From Poindextera sp035295705 (GTDB lineage: Bacteria > Pseudomonadota > Alphaproteobacteria > Caulobacterales > Caulobacteraceae), in assembly GCA_035295705.1 (NCBI GenBank), contig DATGIN010000190.1, positions 1 through 5,333 of the forward strand: a stretch of DNA of 5,333 nucleotides, given 5' to 3'. This document shows positions 4,845 to 5,333 of the stretch, in pieces; the stretch's first letter is position 1, and each line of letters starts with the position of its first letter. The notes beneath the pieces are model-generated. The model had not been told where the DNA came from. It was given only the letters and a program-made list of their open reading frames with translations, and did no database searches. The position numbers and the translations under genes were made by a program.

Positions 4845-5333
4845 GTGACCAGCTTGCTCACACGGCGATCGTCGCTCTGCGGAGGGGTTGCGCTGGGCGT
4901 AACGCCCACAGCGTTTGCTCAGCGATTTGCTTGGCCGCACGGCGCGGTTGCGGCTGTTAGCCTTAGCTATGACGATGGGCTGGACAGCCAGATCACCTAT
5001 GCCGCGCCGGCGCTCGACTCCGCCGGCCTCAAGGCGACGTTCTTTCTCACCAAAGACAACGTCGGGCCGACGCTCGGAGACTGGAGGCGCGTCGCTCGAT
5101 CTGGACATGAGATAGGCGACCACACGGTAAGTCACCCCTGTGCGATCGGCAGCTACTCGTCGGGCAGGTTCGCCCGCGACGAGCTATTGCCCATGGAAGA
5201 TTGGCTCGACCTCAACTTCGGTCGGAGCGGGCCACGGGTGTTCGCCTATCCGTGTAGCGTCACCGACCTCGGACCCGGAAACGCCACCGAGCAGCGCGCT
5301 CGATACGAAGCTCTGCTGCGAACGATCGGCTTC
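4845..5333 (+). CDS. Exported polysaccharide deacetylase family protein (CE4/NodB fold; partial, runs off right edge)
   Basis: 163 open codons from a GTG at 4845. Residues 1-25 form a signal peptide: twin arginines R7-R8 in TRRSSL (Tat-like), a hydrophobic stretch (11-19) and a probable cleavage after AFA (23-25), so the enzyme is predicted to be periplasmic or secreted. The catalytic domain begins with VSLSYDDG (38-45), the first CE4 motif, with D43 the likely base and D44 a metal ligand. GHEIGDHTVSHP (87-98) is the second motif, with H93 and H97 completing the Asp-His-His metal site. RVFAYPCS (131-138) corresponds to the third motif. Such enzymes remove N-acetyl or O-acetyl groups from chitin-like, peptidoglycan or other polysaccharides; the substrate cannot be told here. 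The C-terminal part, with the remaining motifs, is outside the window. Third-position GC is about 73%, well below the neighbours, with many CGA, GCT, GGA and TAT codons. There is no in-frame ATG near the start. Confidence 0.92.
   Translation, partial: MTSLLTRRSSLCGGVALGVTPTAFAQRFAWPHGAVAAVSLSYDDGLDSQITYAAPALDSAGLKATFFLTKDNVGPTLGDWRRVARSGHEIGDHTVSHPCAIGSYSSGRFARDELLPMEDWLDLNFGRSGPRVFAYPCSVTDLGPGNATEQRARYEALLRTIGF
4891..4913. repeat. Small imperfect palindrome inside the deacetylase signal-peptide codons
   Basis: GGGCGT (4895-4900) and ACGCCC (4902-4907) are exact reverse complements around a single A. The flanking CGCT (4891-4894) pairs with AGCG (4910-4913) across a two-base bulge. It overlaps codons 16-23 of the deacetylase, so in mRNA it would form a hairpin soon after the start. 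A one-base loop is too tight for RNA without opening a pair or two. It could equally be a chance product of high GC. Confidence 0.35.

Noticed and set aside
4915..5115. A 66-codon plus-strand frame inside the deacetylase region
   Set aside because: It is out of frame with the CE4 motifs, which lie in the frame starting at GTG 4845.
4743..5135. Upstream continuation of the short leader frame, making a 175-codon minus-strand ORF
   Set aside because: It is antisense to the deacetylase signal peptide and catalytic motifs, and its sequence is basic and featureless. Only the 4608-4742 part is kept, as a weak candidate.

Overview
The window looks like chromosomal DNA from a high-GC alphaproteobacterium. 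Codon third positions are almost all G or C in most genes, the protein families are ones common in that class, and two intergenic palindromic repeats resemble the dispersed repeats seen in alphaproteobacterial genomes. This taxonomic placement is an inference; no rRNA or other marker is present.

Layout from left to right: (1) the N-terminal 184 codons of an enoyl-CoA hydratase/isomerase, minus strand, cut by the left edge; (2) a divergent phosphotransferase of the ACAD10/11 N-terminal (APH-like) type, plus strand; (3) a composite palindromic repeat directly after its stop codon; (4) an HtrA/DegP-like S1C serine protease with one PDZ domain and no export signal, plus strand; (5) a second, different palindromic repeat filling the convergent gap; (6) a large homologue of the N,N-dimethylformamidase large subunit, minus strand, best started at a GTG; (7) a 233-base divergent gap containing a possible short leader ORF; (8) the start of an exported polysaccharide deacetylase (CE4/NodB fold), plus strand, starting at a GTG and cut by the right edge.

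The two left genes fit acyl-CoA metabolism: the kinase-like protein belongs to the family that includes 4-hydroxyacyl-CoA kinases, and the crotonase-fold enzyme would act on enoyl-CoA. The protease is a separate quality-control type gene. The formamidase-like protein and the deacetylase form a divergent pair of predicted C-N (amide) hydrolases; whether they cooperate is unknown. The deacetylase has clearly lower third-position GC (about 73% by hand count, against about 94% in the protease), which hints at a different origin for the right end.

I see no CRISPR array, transposase, tRNA, rRNA or recognisable defence system. The most useful observations are the solitary formamidase-like protein and its start, the leaderless HtrA-like protease, the hydroxyacyl-CoA kinase candidate, and two repeats of different families that each abut a stop codon. 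Nothing here convincingly amounts to a new multi-gene system.
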